Assembly: GCA_036897625.1 (NCBI GenBank)
Contig: JAYMTA010000020.1
Location: 34,416 to 98,415 of the forward strand
DNA from: Pelargonium cotyledonis
Lineage: Eukaryota > Streptophyta > Magnoliopsida > Geraniales > Geraniaceae
Length of the DNA: 64,000 bases
Direction of reading: 5' to 3'
Shown one piece after another: positions 14,194 through 25,440 of the stretch. Position 1 is the first letter of the stretch. The number at the start of each line of letters is the position of its first letter. The notes below the pieces were generated by a model. The model had not been told where the DNA came from, did no database searches, and was given only the letters and a program-made list of their open reading frames with translations. Both the position numbers and the translations under genes were made by a program.

Positions 14194-14674
14194 TCCACCG
14201 AAGACTGTAATCTCCACCCTTGCTACCTAGAAGCCAAACTACAAACTAAGGAATCTACAAACTCTATCTCGAAACACTACCTCCTTGAAAGCTTACCAAT
14301 TACATACCTTGAAAAATCTCCAATCCAAACTAAGACCCTGCATACTAAGGAGCTCTCTACCAAACCTTGAAATCCCAATAACCTATTACGGCTAAAAACA
14401 CTTAACCCGGGCGGATACCATCACCTTCTCATCAGGAACCTATAAAATACATCTCAGCCGAAACAACTCTTACCTTCTTAGCATCCAAACTGAGGAAGCT
14501 TCTCTACCCTAAAGCCAACTGAAATATCCCTTAAGCTAAGGAATACACTCCTATCAAGTCGAATGTTAATCCAAAGTCATGGAATACTCTCTTTGCTTGA
14601 AACCTGTAACTGACATAGCTGGAATGTAAATACCATAAATTCTATATGCACAGTCTGCCGAAATAGTTGTACCT
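14194..14674 (-). repeat. Left copy of diverged inverted repeat A
   Basis: Four blocks are shared, in the same order, with the reverse orientation at 25146-25440. They are 14653-14674 (AGGTACAACTATTTCGGCAG on the minus strand), 14401-14419 (GTATCCGCCCGGGTTAAG), 14234-14255 (GATTCCTTAGTTTGTAG) and 14194-14215 (GGAGATTACAGTCTTCGG). Colinearity of four blocks makes chance unlikely. Confidence 0.78.
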
Positions 14675-15248
14675 CCTGCTGCTAAACCTGGGTGATACCA
14701 TCAGCTGCATTAGACCAATGGGATCTGTTTTCTGTATTATGTGAGTCCTTCCCTCTCTAGCTTTTTGTTAGTGATTTCTCATCTGTATCTAATGAATGTA
14801 AGGGAAAATCTCCTTGATAGAGAGTTTTCTAAGAGTAGAGTAATGTAGGTGTTCCAGGGATATAGAATTATAAAAGGGTTTCTTAAAGGGATTGATTTGC
14901 TTTCATCTGTCCTTATTCTGCTTTTGCTTTAGGAATTCCTGAACAAGATAAATCTAAGGGTTTCTAAAGATTTCCTGATGTCATGCTTGCCAGAATAGGT
15001 TAAGTAATAAGTAAGTTCTTTAACAGTCTTCTGGGTTTTTCTAGTCAGTGTATATTGGTTAAAGGAATTCCTGGAAATAGCTTATGTTAAGTAAGTTTCA
15101 TAACAAGGTTTTCTTATTTTAGAGCGTGTTTTTCTTGGTGTTGGTGTATAGTGTGTAAGTCTGTACTATCTAGAATACTATCATGATGAGTTAACCTTTC
15201 TACGTAAGACTTCGGTCGGTAAGCCTTCTGTACTATCTAAGGCTTATC

Positions 15249-15292
15249 TCCTCCATACCGATAAAAGTATAGGGCAAGAGTAATTATCCTTA
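15249..15292 (+). repeat. Direct repeat C, copy 2
   Basis: TCCTCCATACCGATAAAAGT, ATAGGGCAAGAGTAATTATC; second copy, 1.2 kb from the first. The similarity fades but continues for about 50 more bases (ATTCTAT, TTAAGTA, ACAATAG words in order). Confidence 0.75.
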
Positions 15293-16125
15293 ACACCATA
15301 TATCTATTCTATAGCTCCAATCCTAATATTAAGTACACAATAGCTAGGGTTTACCTCATGACAACAAGGAATTCACTGGTTTATGTTATCCACAGTCAAT
15401 ACACTTAATCGGAATATCTTATACTTGAACGTGCTGTTTTATCCCAATAGAACTATAATACAAATACTGGAACTCTTTAAGAATTCTAGTGACACCCGCA
15501 ATCCCATTAGAACAATTTTTTAACTCCTATTCTTGCTTTACAGATATATCAAGAACTAATACCGAGGAATACTAAATCTTAGAATTCTTTAGCGACACCG
15601 TCAATGTCAGCCCGCTTTAGCTATTTAGCTGTCAAGAATATTAAGTTCTTTCCTCTAATCTGTTATAGGATAAAAGAGTTCCTACAAGATCTTAAAGGGA
15701 ATATCAGGTCTAAGGAAACCTCTTCGCTACAACTTAGAAGTAATACCTGCTATTAGCATTAAGGTGAGAGTGCATGTCCATTACAAACCAAGAATACAAT
15801 TCACCTAAATCCATTAGCACTGGCCGCTTTCCCATTAGCTCCTGGAATTCCTTAAATCCCTAACTAATCCAGTATACTAATAGCAACAAGATTCAATTAT
15901 AACATCTCCTTTACCTGACAGATATATCGATATCGGCTTACAAGCTACAAGAGCTACTCAAGATAAGTGCTACAAGGAATAAGACAGTCTCTGCTTACCT
16001 TTGTTATAGTATTATCTCCTTTGCTTACAAAGAAGAACTGTCACAAGAACTCCATTCAACAAACGGGCTAATCAATCTCATGAAGGTTTAATAGATCAAG
16101 AACTTCGTACATTGGAATGCATTGA

Positions 16126-16160
16126 CCTTTGACAGTTAAGATAGTACAGAGCTACATGGG
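16126..16160 (-). repeat. Left copy of inverted repeat B
   Basis: The minus strand contains TGTAGCTCTGTACTATCTTA followed by ACTGTCAAAGG. The same 25-base core with a single difference occurs on the plus strand at 22880-22914, the mirrored position in the mosaic. Confidence 0.8.
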
Positions 16161-16614
16161 CCTGCTTACACATATTGAAGAACTAAATCTGATAAGTACT
16201 TTCCAGACCTTGCTTTCCTAATACAAAGAGAATTATCTGGTTTATCTTATCCTAGGAATCTCAGAATATCGAACAATAGAAAATATAGAATCCTTTAACA
16301 GGAACTTCTTTCAACAGCTTGGCTTTCCTAAACTAAATAGTAACTTAATTATCCTGGAACTTCTCTTAGACTAAAAAAACTCCTTTACTAGAAAAAAGGG
16401 ACTCCTAAAGCAAGAATTATCAACTACCTTAGTCTACAAGGCCAGGCCTAAGCCCAATAAGGTACAAAAATTCCTTTAGTTTTACACGGATCCTTACCAG
16501 AAACCAAGGAGAACTCTTTTTAGCCTTTACTCCCTAACTTCTTTCGAGAATAATTGGAAACTTCATCCTTATTCTGTTAAGCTCACTTAGAAGCCTCTAA
16601 AAAGGTAACCTTTC

Positions 16615-16688
16615 GGAGCCTAATACGACTTGAACCTGTAACCCAAGGCTTACGGCAGAGTTGTTCTACCGAGCCAAACGATCATAAC
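16615..16688 (-). pseudogene. tRNA-like relic, possibly initiator-Met type
   Basis: Minus strand: GGCTCGGTAGAACA, then CGTAAGCCTTGGGTTACAGG and TTCAAGTCG. The stretch from TAAGCCTTG to TTCAAG resembles the 3' half of plastid-type trnfM, but the anticodon CAT is absent. The T stem (ACAGG/CGTAT) has two mismatches and no acceptor stem forms. Confidence 0.45.
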
Positions 16689-16759
16689 TTAGTATCCTTT
16701 TTCTTATTTATCAACAACACACTTAGTCCTCCCATTTATTAGAGTAACAGAGTCTTCTG

Positions 16760-16773
16760 AAGGGGACTCCCTT
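16760..16773. repeat. GGNTCC micro-hairpin (representative)
   Basis: AAGGG-GACT-CCCTT, 5-bp stem, followed by a T run. Similar quasi-palindromes occur near 9.08, 12.49, 30.69, 37.03 and 42.95 kb. Confidence 0.55.
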
Positions 16774-17735
16774 TTTTATTAATTGACTAACTTTTCTACA
16801 AAAATCCTAGAAAAGAAACTTTTAAGAAATCTCTTGGAACAAAAACATTAAAAAAAAGGTATTGAGTGCAACAAAACTCTATTCATTACAAGAATATCAG
16901 AACTTATTGTAAGGCTATTTCCGTGCGAGAAAACCCGAGTCAGCCGATTAATTAAACTGATTGTACATTAAATTTATATCCGCTTATAAGATATTTTATA
17001 GAGACCCCATTTTGATTCTCCTGCTTAGCCTAACAGCTTTCTATTGGGATATTAGCACTCGGAATCGGAGGAACAGCAATTAAGAGGACTCCTTACCCTC
17101 AATTACAATTAAATACAATTAAAAGATAAAGTAAGTATAATTACAGATGAAAGCAAACAACCCTAAAGCCTAAAGTTTATATCCAGAATGCTTTTTATCC
17201 GCTGTCTAGGTGCCTATTAAGGTGTTTTACATTTCGGGTTTTTAGCAGGGTTAATTAGATATTCTTTGAATGGCTTACTTACTCTTTTAGAAAAGAATCG
17301 ACAGGAAAAATACAGCTTCATAGACACTATCCCATACCAAAAAAGCTTCCATACTCCCGAGTTTATATACTCCTAAACGAGAAACCCAGAAGGCAAGAGT
17401 AATCAAGCTTATAAGAAACTACTATCTACTATATTGTATAACTATTATAACCTATTAACATTAATTTAATATAAAAAAAGAATATCTATAACTAAACGAA
17501 TACTATAATAACTAGTAACTAATAAGATAAGACTATAGCTCATATAATAACTACACTAGCAACGGTAACCCAGAAGAAGAAGACAGGAAATACAAATACA
17601 CTAGCTACATACAATAGTACAGAACAACTAACAACCAGCTACAGGTAACCCCATAAGCAGCAACAGGAGTAGTACAGTCTATATAAGAAAAGCTCTCCTA
17701 CCCCTTTCTTTTTCCTGCTTCTCTGCCCCTTCTAG

Positions 17736-17750
17736 CTCCTTCTCTTGCTA
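17736..17750 (+). repeat. 15-bp repeat in pyrimidine-rich tract, copy 1
   Basis: CTCCTTCTCTTGCTA lies at the end of a C/T-rich tract that follows an AT-rich stretch (17.4-17.65 kb). The same word in the same kind of setting occurs at 26472-26486. Confidence 0.55.
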
Positions 17751-18059
17751 TAGACCAAGATAAAGCATTATAAAAAGTTTTAAGCTAGCCATGGAACTTA
17801 CATGAATGAGTTTCTTTTCTGATTTGAGTCATAGTTTGAAATAAGTCTCTATTATTATCTAGTAGGATTTCTAGGATCAATTAGTAGATATTCTATACAG
17901 TGTAATTTGGTAAAATGCGAGCTAACTACAATAATAAAGGTAATACTATAACCCATAAGCCCTTGAAAAAAAAGAAAGACTCATGATTTTGAATACAAAC
18001 CAAATAAACCTAATATTTATATTCTAGAAATTCTTCCTTTTTATTACCTTTGTAAAAAA

Positions 18060-18200
18060 GTTGTACATTTAACCAAGAAAAAAAAATGTAGGACTTATAG
18101 CCCTCCTTTTGAGCCCTTAACATAGTTAATTCCTTCTATTTACTTAGCTATTCTGGATACTAAATAAACTACTAAGCTAGCATGACATAATGCAACTTCG
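18060..18200 (+). repeat. Direct repeat E, copy 1
   Basis: Ordered words TTGTACATTTAACC, GAGCCCTTAACATAG and GCATGACATAATGCAACTTC. The same three words in the same order mark copies at 18461-18590 and 20107-20278. Confidence 0.72.
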
Positions 18201-18460
18201 AATTAGAAAAAAAACCTTGGCTTGACAGCCTTACAACTAGAAAAACAGGTTCCTAAAAACACAAATATTACTTTAGCTTCAAAGCTATATTGCTACATTC
18301 CTAAAAAGCTTCTCTATTTACTAGAAACTTAGTAAAGTAAAAGTCACATAATGACAACTTGCTCATCTACATAAAATAAAGAAAAGGAATCCACGTTAAA
18401 ACAACCCTATAGTCTAGAGTACCTTTTATCAGTAGTTTAAGTACTCTGTAAGTAAGCTGT

Positions 18461-18590
18461 TTGTACATTTAATTCATAACACCATTTCCTAGATTTCAAA
18501 TTCTTTATCAAAGGTCTTTGAGCCCTTACCATGCTTTAGAATTCCTTGTCTTTCTATTTTATATACTTAGCATGACACATGAAGAGCTTC
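18461..18590 (+). repeat. Direct repeat E, copy 2
   Basis: TTGTACATTTAATTC, GAGCCCTTACCATGC, AGCATGACACATGAAGAGC; about 400 bases after copy 1, so possibly an original tandem duplication. Confidence 0.72.
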
Positions 18591-18615
18591 ACTTATTTCA
18601 GATACAGACAGCAAA

Positions 18616-18697
18616 ATAATAAGGAGCCAGATTCCTTTAAAATTCTATACCCCGGAACTATAAATAAAATATTACTCGCTAGGAAACATAGAAAAAC
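18616..18697 (+). repeat. Direct repeat D, copy 1
   Basis: AATAAGGAGCCAGATTCCTT, then CCCGGAACTATAAATAAA and GGAAACATAGAAAAACC. It follows repeat E copy 2 just as copy 2 of D follows repeat E copy 3, so E and D form one longer duplicated unit (18.46-18.70 and 20.11-20.53 kb). Confidence 0.78.
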
Positions 18698-20106
18698 CCC
18701 CTTACTTCAAAACTAACTAATAGGGGAAACTGCTTACCAGCTTACTCTACCCCTTATTTCAGACTCTTCATACTTTGCAGCGATACTATACCTGTCTTCT
18801 TGTTGCGGGTTCCCTTGTATTCCCTGCAACTAACTATATTTGTAACCTATAGACAGACATTCGATTTCCTTTATAGAAGTATACATAGTTGTCTTAGGTA
18901 TTTCTATTCAGTTATTTTAGTAATGATAATATAGTTATTACTCATAAAGTATATACTTTAGCTATTATAATAGCATAGGAGTTTGTCTCTTATTAGTAAT
19001 TCTAGTTTAATAAATTGTATTAGATTTGTTGGTTAAAATAAGGGATATTCCCTCATTGCCTTTTGTAGCTTATCGTTAAAGAGGATAGTGCTTTAATACT
19101 ACATACATGAATCTCTATTACTGCCTGAGTGCATCCGAAGAAGGTTAACTTAATACTATTATATTATAGATAAAACACCTTACACTATGACAACACTAGA
19201 CCAGCATCAACAGAAAAAGGCGCTTAAACTTGACTTCATTAACTAACTGAAATTCTTTAACTAAATGACTTGTTCTAGACTTAGTTATTTACGTACCTTT
19301 TCTTATTGACTGAGCAAACACCCTGTTCTCTCTTCTTCATAAGCATACCTTATTTTTCTTGATTGAGAGCTCTCAATAGCCGCCCTATTCCCTATTCTAG
19401 AGGGACTGTACTCTTGCTGTTTCGTAGTTATGGGTCCTTCCCTACAGTGTACCTATTTTCTTCTCTATATAGGCGTTTAAGATTATTTGAGTTAATGCAC
19501 ATTAGCTTTTATTAAATTTAGTAATGGAATAGAATTTCCATCTCGTTAAAAGATAAATACTCACTAACATCAATAAAGCAATAAAGACAGAACTTTCACT
19601 TGATTGAGCTTGACTTTCTTTCAATTTAGCTCTACTCCTAAAAAAAAATTCTAAAACTAGGAATACAATTTAGAGAATTATCCTAAACAAACTATGGAAA
19701 ATAAAATAAAAGACTTCTCAGGGTATGTATTCTAAAATCCCTAACTAAATTCAGTACTGGAAAGCTACAATCTTCAACTCCTTTTTTTATATATTCCTTA
19801 CTTAAAATCTTAAGCTTAGAACCGGAACCTAAAGGGCTAAATATCCGATAACATCAATATCTATCAATATCAATAATAAAGAATTCCAGCACTTTGTTAA
19901 GCTTAAGCCTTCATTTTCCAAAGCCGTCGAACACGCACTAGTCAATTCCAGGATAAAAAAAGTACCATTAGAATTATAGAAACCCCTTTTGGTCAAAGAC
20001 TTCCAACAAAAGACTAAAGAAAAGGAATAAAAATTCAATAGAATCTTGCCAAAGTTTATATAAATTCTTCCTTGCCAGTTAGTGCCAGTTCGGATATCTT
20101 GTAATT

Positions 20107-20278
20107 GTATACATTTAACCCATAAACTTGAGTGAGGATTTTCCCTACTTTCTTTCTCATTATACACCCTTCCTTATTGAGCAGAGCCCTTAACTACTAT
20201 AGTTTAGAAATTTTCTTATCCTTGGACCTTGGGATCTTATAAAAGTAAAAGCATGACATAAAGCAAGAAAGCTGCTTC
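20107..20278 (+). repeat. Direct repeat E, copy 3
   Basis: GTATACATTTAACCC, GAGCCCTTAACTACT, AGCATGACATAAAGCAAG; it carries extra bases between the words relative to copies 1 and 2. Confidence 0.72.
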
Positions 20279-20443
20279 TAATTAGAGAGCCTTGTTTAAG
20301 AATTCTTACAAATATCTACAGAATTTGGGAATCCTAAAGGCCGGAGACTCAAAAGCATAGCTACCAGTTAAAGGAACTTCCCTATATGTATGTTATAAAC
20401 CTGTCCTCACTTGTTTAGAAGTTTGATCTTAGCTATTAAGAAG

Positions 20444-20531
20444 ATTAAGGAGGAGCCGATTCCTTATAATTACTAATTACCCGGAACTGCCGAAACTATA
20501 AATCTTAAGGATTAAGGAAATATAGAAAACC
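20444..20531 (+). repeat. Direct repeat D, copy 2
   Basis: ATTAAGGAGGAGCCGATTCC, then CCCGGAACTGCCGAAACTAT and GGAAATATAGAAAACC. A few-base insertion (TGCCGAA) separates it from copy 1. Confidence 0.78.
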
Positions 20532-22879
20532 ATCTATCAAGCTGGGGATTTGACATTGTATTTAGATATTAGCTGATAAGGAAAGTAAAGCACTAACCAA
20601 ATACAGATAGCGCCTGCCTGTTCATTAAAATCATTAGCTGCAATTCCTATAGTTATAGTTATTCCGGTTTAAGATTAAGAATTATGAATCTCTAAAACAA
20701 ATAGTTAAGGAACTTTCCTAAAATAGTTAGACTTATTAGCCGGAACTTCCCCAATAAAATAGTTACGTTTAGGTATAGAAAAGAGTATGGAGTCCTCTCC
20801 TTAAGTGATGGTATTGCACGGGTTAACTATAGGTTGACTTCTGTAAAGTTGATGAAAAAGGTATTTTACAAACTAGTGGATTTCGGATAAAATATGAAAA
20901 TATTCTGTAAATTCACAGGTTAGGATTTCTAAGTTTTCCTTGGTAAAGCACTAGCTCAACTATTATAGAAATAATAGATCCTGGTTGTACCTGCAATTCT
21001 TATTCGAATTACTTTCTTTGACTTGACTTAGAATCTCTTAGATAAAGAAACTTTGAATCTGCTCTTCCGTTGTCTATACACTCTTTCTAAGGTCTTTAGT
21101 AGATGCCTTATAGAGTAAGACTTAGTTATGACAACTGATTACATCAACCAAACAATTAGGTTATGGCCGCAGGTTCTAATCTGAGTTCCTTTAGTTATAG
21201 TTAGAACAATTGCAATTGTGATGTATGCCGTCGGTTCTATTTTAGTTTAGTAATCGTCAATGCTTTCGTTATTTACATCTTGTAAGAACCTGACCCACTT
21301 TTATAGGATGTGACAAGAAAGCACTCTTCCAGTAACTTATATTTGGTATCCTCAATTTGTATGTATTATAGCTGAATTCTGTTATCTTATTAGTTTCAGT
21401 TTCTTTGATCTGTATAATTCCTATTCCAGTGAGAAAGTTCCTTGCTTGTTATGAGACTTCTAGATAGTAGATAGATTAAGTAAGCTGGCTACTTGCTTAT
21501 TCTATTCTACACATGTGCAAGACTCAAGACAAGCATGCCTACGATTTCAGACTCTTACTAGGCACCTATTCTCTACCTTTCTATTATACCTGTGGTACTT
21601 TGTTTAGTTATTCGATTAGTCGCGTAAGTTAGATTCTAATCAGATTCGTAATCAAATCATAAGAAAGACCTTATCTTGCTTGTACCTTTCTAGCATAACC
21701 CTTGTAATAGATATTCCTCGCTCGCTTGCCATTTTCACTTCCCTTGCCGATTTAGATACATTACCACTTTTGAAGTTAGCAGAATACCGCTGTTAGAGTT
21801 AGAGCCTATCCACAGTTTTCGGTGTTCAGTATAGAATATAGAATAAGTTCCTTAAACAGCACTAGTCTTTCATTCCTTTATCCCAACACAATCCCAAGCA
21901 TTCTAGTAGAGGTTAGAAGAGGTCCCTTATTTGTCTAAGGTTGGCCGCCTCCGAAAAGGGGAGAATCACACAAGAGCGGTCTTACAAATAGAATTAGTAA
22001 TAAAACAAATAAGGATGCCAATTTCCTATAGTTACATTTCATTATTATTATCAGGAACCTATAAGATAATTATGACTCTCTTTCCTTTACGAATTTTCTA
22101 GTAATTTGGTACTAGGTATAATTGGGAAGACTTAGCACCTGAACTCTAGAGTATATGGATGATTCCTAAATCCGAGTCTTAGTTCAGATCCCGGGTTCTT
22201 AGCTTTGTTCTATTCTAATGGGAGTGTTATAAACAAGGCTTCTAGATCTTCCATATCCTTAGGAGAGTGCTTTGACGATCTATGTATAGCAAGCAAAGGT
22301 GTAAGGTGTATTAGATTTCTTTTGTATTCCTAGGAATTCTCTGAATTGTAGCTATTTGTATTCCTTGTATTGAGAATTTGTTCCTGTATTCGGGATAGCT
22401 GGTAAAGAAAGGAGTTAATACAATTGGTTCTGTTCTTTGAGACTAATAATTCCCCTTTACTAGACTGTGAAATACTTGTCTTTGTATTCAGGGTTTAGAG
22501 TTAATGTAAGCAGACATAAACCAGATTTGTATTAGTAAGGAGTTCACAAGTTTGTAAGCAAGGTACGAAGTTCTTTTCATACCTTTGAGGGCTTGATACA
22601 TATTAGCTGGTACTGGTAAAGGTGTGAGTATGAGACTTTATTCCATCTTCTGGAACTGGAGTTTATGAGTCAATGTATTCCTTTTCTTTAGTTTGTTGTA
22701 AAGCAAAGGCGAGCTTGACAATTTAGTTCTATTAAGCTGGTATAGAAGACTCAGATTCCCCTTAATCTTAAGAAAGGAGGTTCCAGTTGTTTTGGTGTTT
22801 AAGTAGGAGTCACAGAATACAGATTCTCTAACTGATACTGATAGATTCCATTCTCGTGGTAGGTTTCTTAGCAGTCCTG

Positions 22880-22914
22880 CCTTGTGTAGCTCTGTACTAT
22901 CTTAGCTGTAAAGG
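22880..22914 (+). repeat. Right copy of inverted repeat B
   Basis: TGTAGCTCTGTACTATCTTA followed by GCTGTAAAGG; partner of 16126-16160 on the other strand. A shorter CTGTACTATCT word recurs at about 15.15 and 15.22 kb. Confidence 0.8.
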
Positions 22915-23837
22915 TGTTCTTGTTATGATGGTATTGCGTCTATATTGCATTACCAAGCTTGCATAACCTTTCATTGGAGCTTTCTTCAGCGTGGTTGTAC
23001 TAATTCATCCTAAGGAAGATCGAACAAAGCAGTTGTTGCTAAGGGAGTATATACAATTGCTTGTTCTTTGAAAGTCTATTCCTAATTCTATATGCTAGAA
23101 TGATACTGATCTAGATAGATGGCAAAGGAGAGAATCCTAGTTTGCAAGGAGAAGTCAAGTCCTTTTTCAGGTAGAGCTCCTTTCCTAGATTCCTAACCGA
23201 GATTGGAAAATCCTCTTTACTTTGGAATGCTAGGAACCTTTGTATAGCCTGCATAATTGAAGGACTTATAAATTTCTTGTTAGTAGGCTTCTCTTTTCTA
23301 TTTTGTAAGCTAGGCATATCTTGAGAAAGCTTGCAAGCGGATAGGCAGTGTAGCTACAGAAACTCATTTCTTTCCTTTGAGAGTAGAATCATGAATTTCT
23401 ACTATCTATATAGGCAGGGCATGCATTTTTCTTCCATTTCATGCCTTTTCTTGCTGTACCAATTATAAGGCATTCCCTAGTTATCGACAGTACATTCATT
23501 AGCACTTGCATTCGATTGCTAAGATAGAGCTCCACCGGAACATTGGCCTACTTAGACTTTCCATTCCTTCATTGGCTAGCTTTCTACCATCGACTGCTAA
23601 CAAGAATACGGACTCTCTAAGGTATAGTCCTCCCAAGCATTCAATCAATAGCAAACAACCGAATACTGATTAGGATGTCTTAATACACTGACTGTAAGGT
23701 TTCTTATTATCTCTTCCTAACATGTAATAGACAGCTTGCTTTGCTCGAATTCCAATTACAGTAGATGCAGTACAGTTGAAGACAGCTTGCTTTATATGTT
23801 ACTGTGCACAGCTATATAGTGTTGCTAATGAAACACA

Positions 23838-23861
23838 GTGTTGTTTGCTAAAGCAAGCTGT
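23838..23861 (+). repeat. Exact 24-bp dispersed repeat, copy 1
   Basis: Begins GTGTTGTTTGCTAAAG and ends CAAGCTGT; identical to 24994-25017. It contains the self-complementary TTGCT-AA-AGCAA. Its right part AAAGCAAGCTGT is the reverse complement of ACAGCTTGCTTT at 23731-23742 and 23782-23793, so hairpins with the nearby inverted copies are possible. Confidence 0.85.
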
Positions 23862-24993
23862 TCTTCTTCAATTAGGTTAGTGTAATAATTCTACTGTAAG
23901 TCCAACATATTAACGTTGCCTAAATAGCTATCTAGCCTAAACCCTTTAGTCGAACCAATCTAAGCCTGCCCTAGCCATTGACGGTGTTGCAAGGAATTAG
24001 GCAGTTAGTATTGACCGTAGGAAGTGTATTACTCCTAAATAGAAGTAATGGAAAGTTGACATTGAAGGTGAACTAGGCAAGCTGTAGCTATCAATTCCTA
24101 GCTAGTGTATTAATTCCTAAGTCGATAAAGAAGGTGAGCAGTCGGTGTAGATAGTGCAGCTCTGTCTTTACAGTCGAAGGAGGGTGTATCTAAGTCCAAT
24201 AACAGTCCAAAGCGAAAGAAGGTAACTAAGAATTTACATGACTTATAGAGTCCACTCTAATGACTACGCCGGTAAAGAAACTGATTCTTGGAACCGACCA
24301 ACCTAATAATCCACTCTTTCTTTGGTGTAATCACTTTTTTATTACTTTGTCATATAAGGGCGTCCTCAATTTTTCATTAAAAAAGCTCTCTTTTTAGGGC
24401 TTTCACTAGTTTAAGACCAAAAAATGTTTGTTCAATTTTCACCTACGGAAAAAGTATAAACGGGTTTTTAACTAATAAAATCTTGACTGTTTCAAAAAAA
24501 GTAGGATTGCCCTATATGCAAAATCAATAAAGTGCCTTTTATTTATAGAAAAGCTTCCCCGTTTTTTTCAATTTGTATAGTCAAAAGAAGAAAAAGTATA
24601 TGAAATAAAGGGTTAGCGAGGAATGGAAAGAAGTTGATGCTAATGAATGCCTGTCCTAAGCAAGCTCTGTGTTTGCTAAGCCGGCTAAGAAGGAAAGCTA
24701 GTAGGTGTATTAATGCTAGCTGTCAAAGAAGTAGGTTAATGCTAGCTAGTGCTGTAACTGGAATTCGAGCAAAGGCAAGTACCGATTAATCCTTCAGTAG
24801 CTTGTTAGCAGGCCGAGGGAATGCTATTACATGTTAGGAAGATCTAATAATTGTACTGAAAGGATGACTCTTACTTATTCCTATAGTTGCCAGAATGTAG
24901 TTGAAGAAGAGTTGCTATGAAGGCTTTATTTATAAAGGAAGTTCCATGCGAGCGAGTGCAGCTATGAAGGAGAGCTAATCCATTAAGTTGAAT

Positions 24994-25017
24994 GTGTTGT
25001 TTGCTAAAGCAAGCTGT
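24994..25017 (+). repeat. Exact 24-bp dispersed repeat, copy 2
   Basis: Identical to 23838-23861. Upstream words (GTGCAGCTATGAAGG against GTGCACAGCTATATAG) are also similar, so the shared unit was longer and has decayed. Confidence 0.85.
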
Positions 25018-25145
25018 GGAACAAACCCTCATAGCTATAGAGAATGCTTTATAGGCAGAGGTTAGCAAGTAGACTTAGCGCTTGGAGGTTCCTTATTCTT
25101 TAGAGTTTCCTTACAGGCTTTAGCTACCTAGGAAGTCTTAGTAAC

Positions 25146-25440
25146 AGGTACAACTATTTTCAGCTGACATGGGGGTAGTTTGTAGTGCGTTGTCTTAGGG
25201 TTGGCACTTAGTTTAAGGGTAGAGTTGCTTATTAGGAGTCCTTTTAGACAGAGCTTGCACTGACATCGATCTTGACTTTGCAGGTATTTTAAGTTAGGAG
25301 TACTTACTATGGACCCTACAGTTTATTAGTTAAGGATGACTAGTGGAGGAATAGCAGTATCCCCGGGTATTTAAATTGAAGTAGGCACGCTTAGATGATT
25401 CCTTAGTTGGTATACTTTGGGATTTACAGGTTTCGGTGGA
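25146..25440 (+). repeat. Right copy of diverged inverted repeat A
   Basis: Blocks at 25146-25168 (AGGTACAACTATTTTCAGC), 25357-25374 (GTATCCCCGGGTATTTAA), 25397-25420 (GATTCCTTAGTTGGTATAC) and 25419-25440 (GGGATTTACAGGTTTCGG) match the minus strand of 14194-14674 in the same order. The spacing is shorter, so deletions or insertions occurred after duplication. Similarity continues weakly toward 25500 (a TTAGTTTAGGCAAGTGG-like word pairs with 14160-14180). Confidence 0.78.

Noticed and set aside
19829-20167. 112-codon minus-strand open frame
   Set aside because: Lies across repeat E copy 3 in the decayed mosaic, no recognisable domain, within chance length.
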